From positions 62,001-126,000 of the forward strand of contig JAFSJX010000003.1 of the NCBI GenBank assembly GCA_017449285.1: 64,000 nt of DNA, in the 5' to 3' direction. The stretch is from Treponema sp. (GTDB taxonomy: Bacteria; Spirochaetota; Spirochaetia; Treponematales; Treponemataceae). The position numbers and the translations under genes are program-made. Below are positions 16,294 to 24,616 of this stretch, one piece after another; the first letter of the stretch is position 1, and each line of letters begins with the position of its first letter. The notes beneath the pieces are model-generated. The model ran no database searches. It saw only the letters and a program-made list of their open reading frames with translations, and was not told where the DNA came from.

Positions 16294-18381
16294 GTGACGG
16301 TCACAATTCATCACAGCTTGCCGGGGAGAATCCGCGTTCATTATGATTTGCACGAAGTTTCTCCGAGGCAGGCGGTTCTCGCCCAGAGCCTGATTGCCGT
16401 TCAAGAAGGAATCACGGATATTTCCGTCAACACCAACATCGGCTCTTATCTTATCCTTTTTAATTCTTCTATTATATCTCAACCTCAAATCGAAAATCTT
16501 TTTAAGGCTCTCGGTGCAAAATATCTTGAGGACGAAAAGCTGCTTGAAGCCGTAGCACAGATTCCAATTACAGAAAGCATAATGAGCATTTTCGTATCAA
16601 CGATGATAACTCACTTTGCGAAAAAACTTCTTCCGTTTCCAATCAGAAGAATTCTTCTATATAAAAACATCCTTCCACGCATTTTTGAGGCAATCGGAAT
16701 CTTCACAAAGGAAGGAAAATTTTTCTCAACGCAGATGCTTGATGCAACTGCACTTACTGTCGCGGCTCTCACAGGCAATACGAATACCGCAAGTTCAATT
16801 TCAACGCTCCTGCAAATGGGCGAGGACATTGAGGATGTCACGAAACGCACTTCTTACGGAAATCTTGCGCACAAACTGTTGATTTCTGATGAGCCGGCTC
16901 ACATTATTGAAAATGGTGAAGAAAAGACAATTCCGGCCGCTTCACTCAAAAAAGACGACCTTGTAATCGTCCGCGAAGGAAGTCTGATTCCTTGTGACGG
17001 CTCTGTAGAAAAGGGCGAGGGCATGGTAAATCAGGCAAGCATCACGGGCGAGTCGCTTCCTGTCGAAAAAAAGGCGGGAAGCGGTGTCTTTGCCGGAACG
17101 ATTTTGAGCGAGGGCGAGCTTGTAATCCGCACCCGCTCGACAGGCCAGGACACGAAAGTCCAGAACATAATTCAGATGATAGACTGCTCCCAGAATCTCA
17201 AGGCAAATGCTCAGAGGCGTTCGGAACTTCTTGCAGAAAAAATCGTGCCGCTTAATTTTGCGCTTGCAGGTCTCACATGGCTTTTCACTCGAAATCTGAC
17301 CAAAACAATGTCTACGCTCATGGTGGATTATTCATGTGCGATGAAACTCGCCGCCCCAATTGCAGTTCTTTCCGCCATGAAGGAAGCGACAACACTAGGA
17401 ATCAGCGTTAAGGGCGGAAAATATCTTGAAAAGGCGGCAGAAGCAAATACCGTCATCTTCGACAAGACAGGCACGCTCACTTTTGCAAATCCTGTGGTCG
17501 AAAAAATCTATCCGATGAAAGGCTTTGGCGAGGATTTCGTCTTACAGACTGCAGCCTGCCTTGAAGAGCATTTCCCGCATCCGCTCGGTCGTGCCGTTGT
17601 CGCTTTTGCTTCTGAAAAAGGTCTTTTACATCCCGAAAAACACACCAAAGTAGAATATATTGTCGCACACGGAATCGCATCGACTCTTGATGAAAAGAAA
17701 GTCAGAATCGGAAGCGCGCATTTTATCTTTGATGATGAAAAAATTCCGTTTGATGAGTGCGTAAAAAACATTCAGAAAGAATCGTTGGAGACAGGGCAGT
17801 CACTTCTTTATCTTTCTTATGACGGAAAACTTGCCGGAGTTCTTACAGTCGGAGACCCTGTGCGCCCCGAAGCACGCGAAGTCATTCAGAAGCTCAGGAA
17901 CACAGGAATCAGACGCTGCGTTATGATTACGGGCGACACGGAAGGAGCCGCCAGAAAGATTGCCGAAAGTGCGGGGCTGGATTTTTACTATTCACAGGCT
18001 CTGCCGGAAGACAAAGTTTCGCTGATAGAAAAAGAAAAGTCTCTCGGAAAGGTAATCATGCTTGGCGACGGAATCAATGACGCTCCAGCGTTGAGCTGTG
18101 CTGATGTCGGAATTGCAATCGAAGGAAGCTCTTCAATCGCAAGCGACACGGCTGACATCGTTCTGACCGAAGGCGGCTTGAACAATGTTGTCACGACGCG
18201 GCTTTTGGGACAGGAATTGATTTCAAAAATCAACATGAACAATCTTCTGATAATCGAGCTGAATTCGGCGTTGCTTTTGCTGGGCGTGTTCGGGCTTATC
18301 AGTCCGCAGATTGCCGCAATTCTTCACAATTCGGCGACGGTAGGAATCAGCGTCAAGGCAATGCAGCCGATTTTGAAGTAG
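16294..18381 (+). CDS. P1B-type heavy-metal ATPase with SCA membrane motif (FezB-like)
   Basis: A 695-residue metal-transport ATPase. Catalytic features: TGES at 251-254, phosphorylation site D390 in DKTGTLT, the P1B HP pair at H429-P430, and GDGINDAPAL from 591. In the membrane metal site the usual CPC is replaced by S347-C348-A349 (DYSCAMKLAAP), which I associate with the P1B-6 group containing FezB, the ATPase of ferrosomes. The N-terminal 70 residues (HSLPGRIRVHY) form an HMA2-like domain without the CxxC metal site. Translation starts at GTG 16294, preceded by GAAGG. Substrate iron is inferred from group and context. Confidence 0.85.
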   Translation: MTVTIHHSLPGRIRVHYDLHEVSPRQAVLAQSLIAVQEGITDISVNTNIGSYLILFNSSIISQPQIENLFKALGAKYLEDEKLLEAVAQIPITESIMSIFVSTMITHFAKKLLPFPIRRILLYKNILPRIFEAIGIFTKEGKFFSTQMLDATALTVAALTGNTNTASSISTLLQMGEDIEDVTKRTSYGNLAHKLLISDEPAHIIENGEEKTIPAASLKKDDLVIVREGSLIPCDGSVEKGEGMVNQASITGESLPVEKKAGSGVFAGTILSEGELVIRTRSTGQDTKVQNIIQMIDCSQNLKANAQRRSELLAEKIVPLNFALAGLTWLFTRNLTKTMSTLMVDYSCAMKLAAPIAVLSAMKEATTLGISVKGGKYLEKAAEANTVIFDKTGTLTFANPVVEKIYPMKGFGEDFVLQTAACLEEHFPHPLGRAVVAFASEKGLLHPEKHTKVEYIVAHGIASTLDEKKVRIGSAHFIFDDEKIPFDECVKNIQKESLETGQSLLYLSYDGKLAGVLTVGDPVRPEAREVIQKLRNTGIRRCVMITGDTEGAARKIAESAGLDFYYSQALPEDKVSLIEKEKSLGKVIMLGDGINDAPALSCADVGIAIEGSSSIASDTADIVLTEGGLNNVVTTRLLGQELISKINMNNLLIIELNSALLLLGVFGLISPQIAAILHNSATVGISVKAMQPILK

Positions 18382-18389
18382 GATACCTT

Positions 18390-18686
18390 ATGATTACAAG
18401 TTTTTTTCCAGGAAGAGTGCGATTGCGTGCCCCGATTTTTAAGGAAGCGGATTTAGTTGAAAAGGCACGCTTGATTCTGGGCAAAAGTGATGCCGTCAAG
18501 AAGATTGAGAACAATTTCCTTACGGGAAGCGTCCTGATTGAATATTACCCCGAAAAAGTGCCGATGAAAAAACTGCTTCCCATGCAGGAATTTTTCGCAA
18601 ATCTTGCAAAGGAAGCGCAGCATTTTGACGGCTCAAACCGCCAGAAAATTCTTTCGATGCTCGATGAACTCGAAGGAATATTTTAA
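18390..18686 (+). CDS. HMA2-like small protein, candidate ferrosome component
   Basis: A 98-residue soluble-looking protein with the motif SFFPGRVRLRAP that parallels SLPGRIRVHY at the N-terminus of the neighbouring ATPase, so both carry an HMA2-type ferredoxin-like fold. No CxxC is present, so classical copper-chaperone activity is unlikely. The C-terminal half (KKLLPMQEFFANLAKEA) is helical. It starts 8 bases after the ATPase stop and ends the operon; the flavodoxin gene converges from the other side with no clear terminator between. Confidence 0.7.
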   Translation: MITSFFPGRVRLRAPIFKEADLVEKARLILGKSDAVKKIENNFLTGSVLIEYYPEKVPMKKLLPMQEFFANLAKEAQHFDGSNRQKILSMLDELEGIF

Positions 18687-18688
18687 AA

Positions 18689-19096
18689 TCACTCACCCGC
18701 AAGTTTTTTTACGGCTTCCAAGTCCGCGTCCTCTGGCGTAAGGTGAGCCTTTACGCTTCCCACAAGTGTTGCGCCGACTCCAGATACGCGGTCGCTCCAA
18801 TCCGAAATCCACTGACCATCGCCCCAGTCATAAGAGCCGAACAAGCCGACTTTTTTGCCGTTCAGACTGCCTTCGATTCCAGAAAAGAAAGTTTCCATTG
18901 AATCTTCAAGTTGCTCTGCTCCCATTGCGGGGCTTCCCAGAAGAATCAGGTCTGCCGAAAGCGTTTCTGCTGAATCAGCGCTGTCCGCCGTCGTAATGCT
19001 GACCTCTCGGCCCGCCGCTTTAGCTCCTTCGGCTGCCGCATTTGCAAGCATTTCTGTGTTTCCTGTTGTTGATGCGTAAACGATTGCTACTTTCAT
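18689..19096 (-). CDS. flavodoxin
   Basis: A 135-residue flavodoxin, an FMN electron carrier that replaces ferredoxin when iron is short. The FMN phosphate loop is YASTTGNTEMLA (residues about 7-18). The flavin-contacting loops are LLGSPAMGAEQLED and FGSYDWGDGQW, typical of short-chain flavodoxins. The start overlaps the DUF3793 stop (ATGA) and AAGGAG lies upstream, so both are one operon under the double operator at 19.75 kb. Placement fits an iron-sparing response. Confidence 0.92.
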   Translation of the reverse strand: MKVAIVYASTTGNTEMLANAAAEGAKAAGREVSITTADSADSAETLSADLILLGSPAMGAEQLEDSMETFFSGIEGSLNGKKVGLFGSYDWGDGQWISDWSDRVSGVGATLVGSVKAHLTPEDADLEAVKKLAGE

Positions 19097-19671
19097 TTCG
19101 TAACTCCTTTTTGATGATATTTTTTTGTCGCCAAAGGAACAGAAAGCCCAGAGGCGAGCAATTTCATACAAGTTTCAGTGCAGTTTCTGTACAGATTCAT
19201 ACGGCGGATTGCGCTCTCCTTGTCGCCGTAGACTTTCCAGATTCCCGAATATTTAAAATTTTCCGCTCCATGCTCTTCAAAGCCGACAACATCTTCAAGA
19301 GGATAACCAAGGAAAACTCCGACCTCATGCGGAAAATTCTCGTTTACTGAAAGCCTGTGCAAAAGTTCGGCAAGAACGCAGGAAAGTCCCTTTTCAACGC
19401 AATAACCTTTTGAAAGAAGATAGGTACGGTTCTGCGGATTTTTGAGGATTTTTTCAAGAAGTTTTTTATCGTAGACGAAAAGCAGAAATCGACCGTCAGA
19501 TTTTTTTACGGGCACGAAAAATTTCTTTTCCTTTGAGAACTGCCATTGCCACTGATGAATCTTCTTACATCCATCGGTAAAGTTTTTATCAGACATCGAA
19601 AAAAGACAGGCACTCTTTATTCCGCAGAGAGCGGGCGCACCACAATGAATAATCGTCTCGTCAAAACCCAT
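19093..19671 (-). CDS. DUF3793 family protein
   Basis: A 192-residue cytosolic protein of unknown function with the DUF3793 landmarks: CGAPALCGIKSACLF near the N-terminus, FPHEVGVFLGYPLEDVVGF in the middle, and SGIWKVYGDKESA late. Such genes are often found near flavodoxin or iron-uptake genes in anaerobes. Here it heads an operon with flavodoxin. GGGAG is the ribosome site. Its roughly 95-base leader contains a strong hairpin followed by a T-run (19684-19733), so expression may be attenuated in addition to operator control. Confidence 0.85.
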   Translation of the reverse strand: MGFDETIIHCGAPALCGIKSACLFSMSDKNFTDGCKKIHQWQWQFSKEKKFFVPVKKSDGRFLLFVYDKKLLEKILKNPQNRTYLLSKGYCVEKGLSCVLAELLHRLSVNENFPHEVGVFLGYPLEDVVGFEEHGAENFKYSGIWKVYGDKESAIRRMNLYRNCTETCMKLLASGLSVPLATKKYHQKGVTK

Positions 19672-19683
19672 TTTTTAACTCCC

Positions 19684-19733
19684 AAAAAAATAGCGGGGCA
19701 AAGCATGAAACAGTCTAAAGTACTTTACCCCGC
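19684..19733 (-). terminator. intrinsic-terminator-like hairpin inside the DUF3793 leader
   Basis: On the minus strand GCGGGGTAAAG pairs with CTTTGCCCCGC (one G-T wobble) and is followed by TATTTTTTT. It lies between the promoter and the ribosome site, so it can act as an attenuator. The left arm also belongs to the perfect palindrome TAAAGTACTTTA, giving a possible competing fold. Confidence 0.6.
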
Positions 19734-19746
19734 CCATGAGGTACTA

Positions 19747-19762
19747 GTTAGGTATGTCTAAC
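19747..19762 (-). promoter_or_regulatory. operator A upstream of DUF3793-flavodoxin
   Basis: Perfect inverted repeat GTTAG-GTATGT-CTAAC, just downstream of the minus-strand promoter. Confidence 0.75.
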
Positions 19763-19769
19763 TTTTGAT

Positions 19770-19801
19770 GTTAGTTTATGCTAACTTTTATTTTATGTCA
19801 A
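19770..19801 (-). promoter_or_regulatory. promoter and operator B of DUF3793-flavodoxin
   Basis: Minus strand TTGACA (19801-19796), a 17-base spacer and TAAACT (19778-19773). Operator GTTAG-TTTATG-CTAAC (19770-19785) covers the -10. The two operators are centred 23 bases apart, about two helical turns. Confidence 0.75.
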
Positions 19802-19823
19802 TAACTTTTTGAAAAAAAATATC

Positions 19824-19854
19824 TTGACCAAATGTTTCTGCATTGTGCTATACT
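19824..19854 (+). promoter_or_regulatory. promoter of the ZIP transporter gene (leaderless type)
   Basis: TTGACC (19824-19829) and an extended -10 TGC-TATACT (19846-19854), which ends 6 bases before ATG 19861. There is no ribosome site. Confidence 0.65.
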
Positions 19855-19860
19855 CTTTCT

Positions 19861-20646
19861 ATGAGTATCACATTTTGGGGACTTTTGATTCCTTTTTTTG
19901 GAACGGTATTTGGTGCGGGCTGTGTGTTTTTTTTGAAGCGCGAAATGAACGACAGCGTTCAACGTGCCTTGCTCGGATTTGCGGCGGGCGTGATGGTTGC
20001 CGCCTCGGTGTGGTCGCTTCTTATTCCTGCGATGAATATGTCGGATTCGCTGGGACGGCTTGCATTTCTTCCCGCACTGGTAGGATTTGGTCTTGGCGTA
20101 GCATTTCTTTTTTTGCTCGACAAAATTACGCCGCATCTGCATGCAATAGCAGAAAAACCGGAAGGCCCAAAATCTTCAATAAATAAAATCAGCCGCACGA
20201 TGATGCTCGTTTTTGCCGTTACGCTGCATAATATTCCAGAGGGAATGGCAGTCGGTGTTGTTTTTGCAAGTTTTTTGAACGGCGGAGCGATTTCATCGGC
20301 TGATGCAATTGCCCTGTCTCTCGGAATCGCCATTCAGAATTTTCCGGAAGGTGCGATTATTTCCATGCCGCTCCGTTCAGAAGGAAACAGCAAACTCCGC
20401 TCATTTTTGTACGGTACGCTTTCGGGCGCAGTGGAGCCTGTTGCCGCCGTCCTCACGATTCTCCTCACTTCGCTTGTCCTGCCGTTTTTGCCATACCTGC
20501 TTTCGTTTGCGGCGGGTGCAATGGTCTACGTAGTCATTGAAGAACTTCTGCCCGAAGCCACCCGCGAAGAAAAAACCGACATTTGCACGATTGGCTTTGC
20601 ACTGGGATTTGCGTTGATGATGGTGCTTGATGTGGCATTGGGATAG
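19861..20646 (+). CDS. ZIP family divalent metal transporter
   Basis: A 261-residue inner-membrane transporter of the ZIP family, which brings zinc, iron or manganese into the cytoplasm. About eight helices are visible. The metal-site signatures are HNIPEGMAVG on helix IV and QNFPEGAIISMPL on helix V, as in ZupT/GufA-type proteins. VYVVIEELLPEA lies near the C-terminus. It sits beside the operator-controlled metal locus, although its own promoter carries no GTTAG-N6-CTAAC site; the nearest is 76 bases upstream and belongs to the opposite strand. Start is fixed by the leaderless promoter. Confidence 0.9.
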   Translation: MSITFWGLLIPFFGTVFGAGCVFFLKREMNDSVQRALLGFAAGVMVAASVWSLLIPAMNMSDSLGRLAFLPALVGFGLGVAFLFLLDKITPHLHAIAEKPEGPKSSINKISRTMMLVFAVTLHNIPEGMAVGVVFASFLNGGAISSADAIALSLGIAIQNFPEGAIISMPLRSEGNSKLRSFLYGTLSGAVEPVAAVLTILLTSLVLPFLPYLLSFAAGAMVYVVIEELLPEATREEKTDICTIGFALGFALMMVLDVALG

Positions 20647-20664
20647 AAAAATGCCAAAGGTGTG

Positions 20665-21822
20665 TCAGCGTAAAATTGAAATCAGGTTTCTTCGCCACCA
20701 GCGTTCGGTAAAAAGAGATGGGGTCTCAAGTTTTACCGTTTGACCGATGTACGGCGTAATTACAGTGAGGTTTTCTTTTTCGGCGGCAAGGAGAAATCGC
20801 TCTACAGAATCGTCCCAACCGTGGCGGGAAAGAATAATCGCACCCCAGTGAATTGGTAGCGCGGTTTTTGCCCCAAGAATTTTTACTGCCTCTACCGATT
20901 GTTCCGGAAAAGAATGAACGCGCGGCCATTGCACATCATACTGGCCACATTCCATCATCACAAAATCAAAATCTCCATATTTGTCATGGATTTTTTGCCA
21001 GTGAGAACCAAATCCTGAATCTCCGCTCTCAAAAATCTGATGATATTCATCTTTAAAGACCCAACTTGCCCAAAGCGTTGTCATATTGTCTGAGATATGA
21101 CGACCTGAAAAATGTTGGGCGGGGGTACAAGCAATCGTAAGTCCTTCGGTCTCTGTTTCTTCCCACCATGCCATATTTGTGATTTTATCTGACCTGACTT
21201 TCCACCGTTTCAAATGGTTTTCAACTCCGAGCGGAACAATGTATTTTTTTACCTTGCTGTCAATTTCTCGGATTACGTTATAGTCAAGATGGTCGTAATG
21301 GTCGTGGGAAAGAAGAAGAATGTCTATTTCTGGCAGTTCTGAGACCGTAACTGGCGGACGGGAAAAACGATGGCTTCCAGCCCAAGAAACAGGTGAAATC
21401 ACCTCAGAAAAAACAGGGTCAATCAGAATGTTCAGACCGTGCATTTGCAGAAGAAGGGAAGAGTGTCCGAACCAAGTGATTCGAATATCTTCAACGGCAA
21501 TGCGCTTTTCGGGATTCTCAAGAAAGTCTGGTTTCTTTACGGGAAAATCAAAATCTGGACGGGGGAAATTCTTTGAGAATGTAAGCGGATCTGGCTCTGG
21601 ATTCTTAGCCATCGAAAGCGTTTTAAAATCTTCTTCATTGTGGAATTTCTTTCCGTCAAAGTTTTCTGCCCGCGCTGCATATAGTTTTCTGTCTGCCTTG
21701 CTCGCTTTTCCTCCAAACGGTTTCCATGTTTTTAGAAAAATGAACACAAAAAGAGAAACTATAGCGACAAGGGCGATAAACACAATGCCAATAATTGAAA
21801 GAATGTGAAAAAATTTAACCAT
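20665..21822 (-). CDS. membrane-anchored metallo-beta-lactamase-fold hydrolase
   Basis: A 385-residue protein with an N-terminal membrane helix (IIGIVFIALVAIVSLFVFIFL) and a metallo-beta-lactamase domain. Metal ligands are in LLLSHDHYDHLDYNV, with further His residues in TPAQHFSGRH and LPIHWGAI and Asp in FESGDSGFG. The order and WFGHSSLLLQ resemble the NAPE-PLD/UlaG-like branch, some of whose members hydrolyse N-acyl phospholipids; the substrate here is unproven. AGAGGG is a good ribosome site before ATG 21822. It lies downstream of the GGDEF relic on the same strand, 31 bases apart. Confidence 0.85.
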   Translation of the reverse strand: MVKFFHILSIIGIVFIALVAIVSLFVFIFLKTWKPFGGKASKADRKLYAARAENFDGKKFHNEEDFKTLSMAKNPEPDPLTFSKNFPRPDFDFPVKKPDFLENPEKRIAVEDIRITWFGHSSLLLQMHGLNILIDPVFSEVISPVSWAGSHRFSRPPVTVSELPEIDILLLSHDHYDHLDYNVIREIDSKVKKYIVPLGVENHLKRWKVRSDKITNMAWWEETETEGLTIACTPAQHFSGRHISDNMTTLWASWVFKDEYHQIFESGDSGFGSHWQKIHDKYGDFDFVMMECGQYDVQWPRVHSFPEQSVEAVKILGAKTALPIHWGAIILSRHGWDDSVERFLLAAEKENLTVITPYIGQTVKLETPSLFTERWWRRNLISILR

Positions 21823-21852
21823 AAACAGCCCTCTGGGCAAAAAAGAACTGAA

Positions 21853-22197
21853 TTATTCTCGCGTCGCTTTCATTGCCTTTTTTGCTTCGTACATTTTGTT
21901 GTCTGCACGCTTGTACCGCTCGCGCGATTTCTGTATGTCATCGTTGTCAAAATGAACGGGCAGACGAAAGTCTTCGTAATGGGCGATAAAATACCGCTGC
22001 ATGTTCAGAAAATCTTCGCCGTCAGTCACGACTAGCGTATCAAGATAGTTTGCCACATACTGAATGCTTTCTTCCCTCTGCTGTTTATATAATTGCATCT
22101 GGTTGAAATAAGAAAGCAGCGACGTAATGACAAGAATGACCAGCATACACATCGTAAAAAACAGCGTGAATTTAAACGTAAGTCTGCGTGTTTTCAT
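21853..22197 (-). pseudogene. GGDEF-protein relic: sensor N-terminus joined to the last residues of a diguanylate cyclase
   Basis: The 114-residue product begins with a membrane helix (FTLFFTMCMLVILVITSLLSY) and a short extracytoplasmic segment. It ends with RADNKMYEAKKAMKA, the closing helix found at the C-terminus of GGDEF domains. The domain itself, including the GG[DE]EF active site, is absent. An internal deletion of a diguanylate cyclase gene explains this. The start is set by TACAAT ending 6 bases before ATG 22197. Translation of a small membrane peptide remains possible. Confidence 0.7.
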
Positions 22198-22203
22198 ATT
22201 TTT

Positions 22204-22212
22204 ATTGTAGCA
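22204..22212 (-). promoter_or_regulatory. extended -10 of the GGDEF relic (leaderless type)
   Basis: Minus strand TGC-TACAAT, then AAAAAT and ATG. Confidence 0.6.
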
Positions 22213-22269
22213 GACTTCTTTAAAAAAAGCAAAAAATATATCCGTATTCCCAAAAAAAACGAAATCCGC

Positions 22270-22275
22270 TACACT
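22270..22275 (+). promoter_or_regulatory. -10 box of the RNase Z gene (leaderless type)
   Basis: TACACT is followed by GTCATT and ATG 22282; no ribosome site is visible. Confidence 0.5.
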
Positions 22276-22281
22276 GTCATT

Positions 22282-23208
22282 ATGAATATGGAAGCATTTG
22301 TGTTGGGCTGCGGAGGCATGATGCCGCTCCCGTACCGTCACCTTACCTCTGTGCTCTTGAGACGTGACGGAGATTTATTTTTATTTGACGGCGGTGAAGG
22401 CACACAGGTCAGTTTGCGTAGACTGAACCTCAAATGGAAAAAAATCAATGCTATTTTTGTTTCTCATACCCATGCCGACCATGTGACGGGCTTGCCCGGA
22501 ATTATGATGCTTTCCGCGCAGGTTGACCGCACCGAGCCTCTCTACATCTATGGTCCTCCAAAAATTGCAGAATATATTGAAACAAGCCGCAAGGTACTCG
22601 ATATGTACATCAATTATCCTGTGGTCGTAAAAGAAATTACGGCTCCCTGTGTGGTGCATGAGGGCGATGGATTCTACATTCGTGCTTTTCCGCTCTCGCA
22701 TACAAAAACATGCGTGGGCTACACGCTGGAAGAACTTGACCGTCCCGGAGAGTTTAATCCAGAAGCGGCCATGAACTTGGGCATTCCCCGAGGCCCCCTC
22801 TGGGGTAAACTTCAGCACGGCGAAAGTGTTACTGCGGAAAGCGGAATCACGGTCACTCCAGAGCAAGTGATGGGAAAAAGTCGGAGCGGGCGCAAATTCA
22901 GTTTTGTGACTGACACGCAGTATTTGCCCTCAATTGCAAAGGAAGTGCGGGGGTCAGACCTGCTGATTTGCGAGGGCATGTTTGCCGAGGAACTGGCTGA
23001 CCAGGCAAAAGAGAAAAAACACATGACGGCGCGTCAGGCGGGAACGGTTGCAAGGGATGCCCAGGTGCGTCGCATGGCGATGATTCACTACAGTCCCCGC
23101 TATACCGACCGGGAATTGGATGTGCTTTTGGAGCAGGCGAGGGAAGTGTATCCTGGTGCTGAACTTACCCGTGACCGTATGCATTTTGAAATTCCCTACG
23201 TGGATTAG
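22282..23208 (+). CDS. rnz: ribonuclease Z
   Basis: RNase Z trims the 3' end of tRNA precursors; in organisms whose tRNA genes lack encoded CCA it is the main route, and the tRNA genes in this window lack CCA. The 308-residue protein has the zinc-binding motif VSHTHADHVTGLPG (about residues 62-75), LSHTKTCVGYT, FVTDTQYLP and the final AMIHYSPRYTDREL. Length and order match the short bacterial form. The leaderless promoter divergent from the GGDEF relic fixes ATG 22282. Confidence 0.92.
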   Translation: MNMEAFVLGCGGMMPLPYRHLTSVLLRRDGDLFLFDGGEGTQVSLRRLNLKWKKINAIFVSHTHADHVTGLPGIMMLSAQVDRTEPLYIYGPPKIAEYIETSRKVLDMYINYPVVVKEITAPCVVHEGDGFYIRAFPLSHTKTCVGYTLEELDRPGEFNPEAAMNLGIPRGPLWGKLQHGESVTAESGITVTPEQVMGKSRSGRKFSFVTDTQYLPSIAKEVRGSDLLICEGMFAEELADQAKEKKHMTARQAGTVARDAQVRRMAMIHYSPRYTDRELDVLLEQAREVYPGAELTRDRMHFEIPYVD

Positions 23209-23229
23209 GGTGGATTAGGCGGGCGTTCA

Positions 23230-23452
23230 TTACCGGAGCAGCGAGCGCGAATAGGTATAGTCAAAGAATTCGCGCGGCTGTTCAACAGAAAGTTGGTTGT
23301 AGTTCTCGGCATTGACGATTTGCACGTGAGAGCCGTTGGTGGATTTTGCGACGCTTTCGTATAGTTCTTTAAAACTGATGACGTTATTTTCCGTATTATG
23401 CAGTTGAGGAATATCTGTTTCATCGGCTTCAATCATCAGAAGGGAGGGCATG
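23230..23452 (-). pseudogene. possible C-terminal fragment of an alpha/beta-hydrolase-like protein
   Basis: The frame reads MPSLLMIEADETDIPQ, later VQIVNAENYNQLSVEQ and FFDYTYSRSLLR to a stop. The pattern (strand, acidic turn, later His/Asn-containing strand, Phe-rich end) looks like the C-terminal part of an alpha/beta hydrolase, but I cannot name a family. There is no promoter or N-terminus. It overlaps the start of the next decayed gene on the other strand. Confidence 0.3.
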
Positions 23453-24510
23453 GCCTTTTCCAAATTTCTGAAAGGTGATTCGCAGGAGATTACCGTGTTC
23501 AGGGGAACGGATAATCTCACCAGTGAAGTTACCTACAAGGTTGATTCAAATGGTTCGGAGACGATTTCAGACAGCAATGTATCGACCGAAAAACGTACAA
23601 AGGTCATCTATGAAGACCTGCCCTCGTTGGCTCACTACGGTTTCTTGACCATCAATAGTGCCAGCACGAATGCAATCAGCCTTTCTGCCACTATTTTTTC
23701 TGTTGACGGAACAAGTTTCAAAACGATCTCAAAAACAATCAACAAAGGAAAAACCTGCGACCTGGACGGCGATGGATATGACGACTTGAAATATGACGAG
23801 CCGCCGATTAAACGTACTGGTTATGAGAACGCCCGCTGGCTTACTTTTATTTGTTCAGGATACACCTCCTGCGCAGAATGCTGAAGGTAGGACGAACTCG
23901 GATACTGGTGCTTTTGGAGACTTCCTTGTTGGTCTGCCTACAGGATATGATTCCACAAACATTACCGTAACGGAGAACGATAGCTCGGTAAGCAAAGAGG
24001 CGGCTGAAAGCCGTCAATGACAAATGGGATACCTTCTATCAGTTTCAGATTAAGTCAATTACAGGCAAGAAGGATGACACCGAACCCAAAGAAGGACGGG
24101 CTGCGGGTGACGATAAGGATGACAAGGATAAGAAAGACGATGACGATTCTGACGATTTTGACTTGGACACAATAGGTCTTACCCTTGCCGCGGGCGTAAC
24201 CCACAGTGCGCTTTGTCGGTCTCTACGGCGGGGAGGCAACTTTTGGTGCTGACTATGGCATTGAGCGGGTGTGGGATTCTCGTATGTGAGCGCACGTGTC
24301 GGTGTACCGATAAAAGCGGGTATGCAATTCAAGAACAGCTGGAAAGACGGCAGCATAACCTTTGACCGGGCTGCGCTTACTCTTGCGGTAAATGTAAAGC
24401 CTTATGTAGAGGTTGATATATGGTTTATAAAAGCGAGCCATGACTTCTTCAATATCAGCGTCATTGATAAATCGCTCAGATTCTGGCCGCTCCCCATTGC
24501 ATGGGAATAG
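23450..24510 (+). pseudogene. shattered gene for a large exported/surface protein
   Basis: Readable protein segments occur in shifting frames: MAFSKFLKGDSQEITVFRG through DLDGDGYDDLKYDEPP (to about 23855); VQDTPPAQNAEG to NITVTENDSSVSKE (to about 24010); NDKWDTFYQFQIKSITGKKD with a long Asp/Lys-rich run, then DTIGLTLAAGVTHSA (to about 24200); YGGEATFGADYGIERVW; and FSYVSARVGVPIKAG to the stop at 24510. Each segment looks like genuine coding sequence, but at least four frameshifts separate them. The last segment, with alternating strands, suggests a beta-rich outer-membrane C-terminus. Family not recognised. Confidence 0.55.
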
Positions 24511-24616
24511 AGAAGGTAACGGACGCTTGCATTGTGCCATACGCCCAGTCGTAGACAAAGCGGAGGTTTTGCGTTGTCGAAGCCGCCGTTTTGTGTTACC
24601 ATAGGCAAGGCGCACG

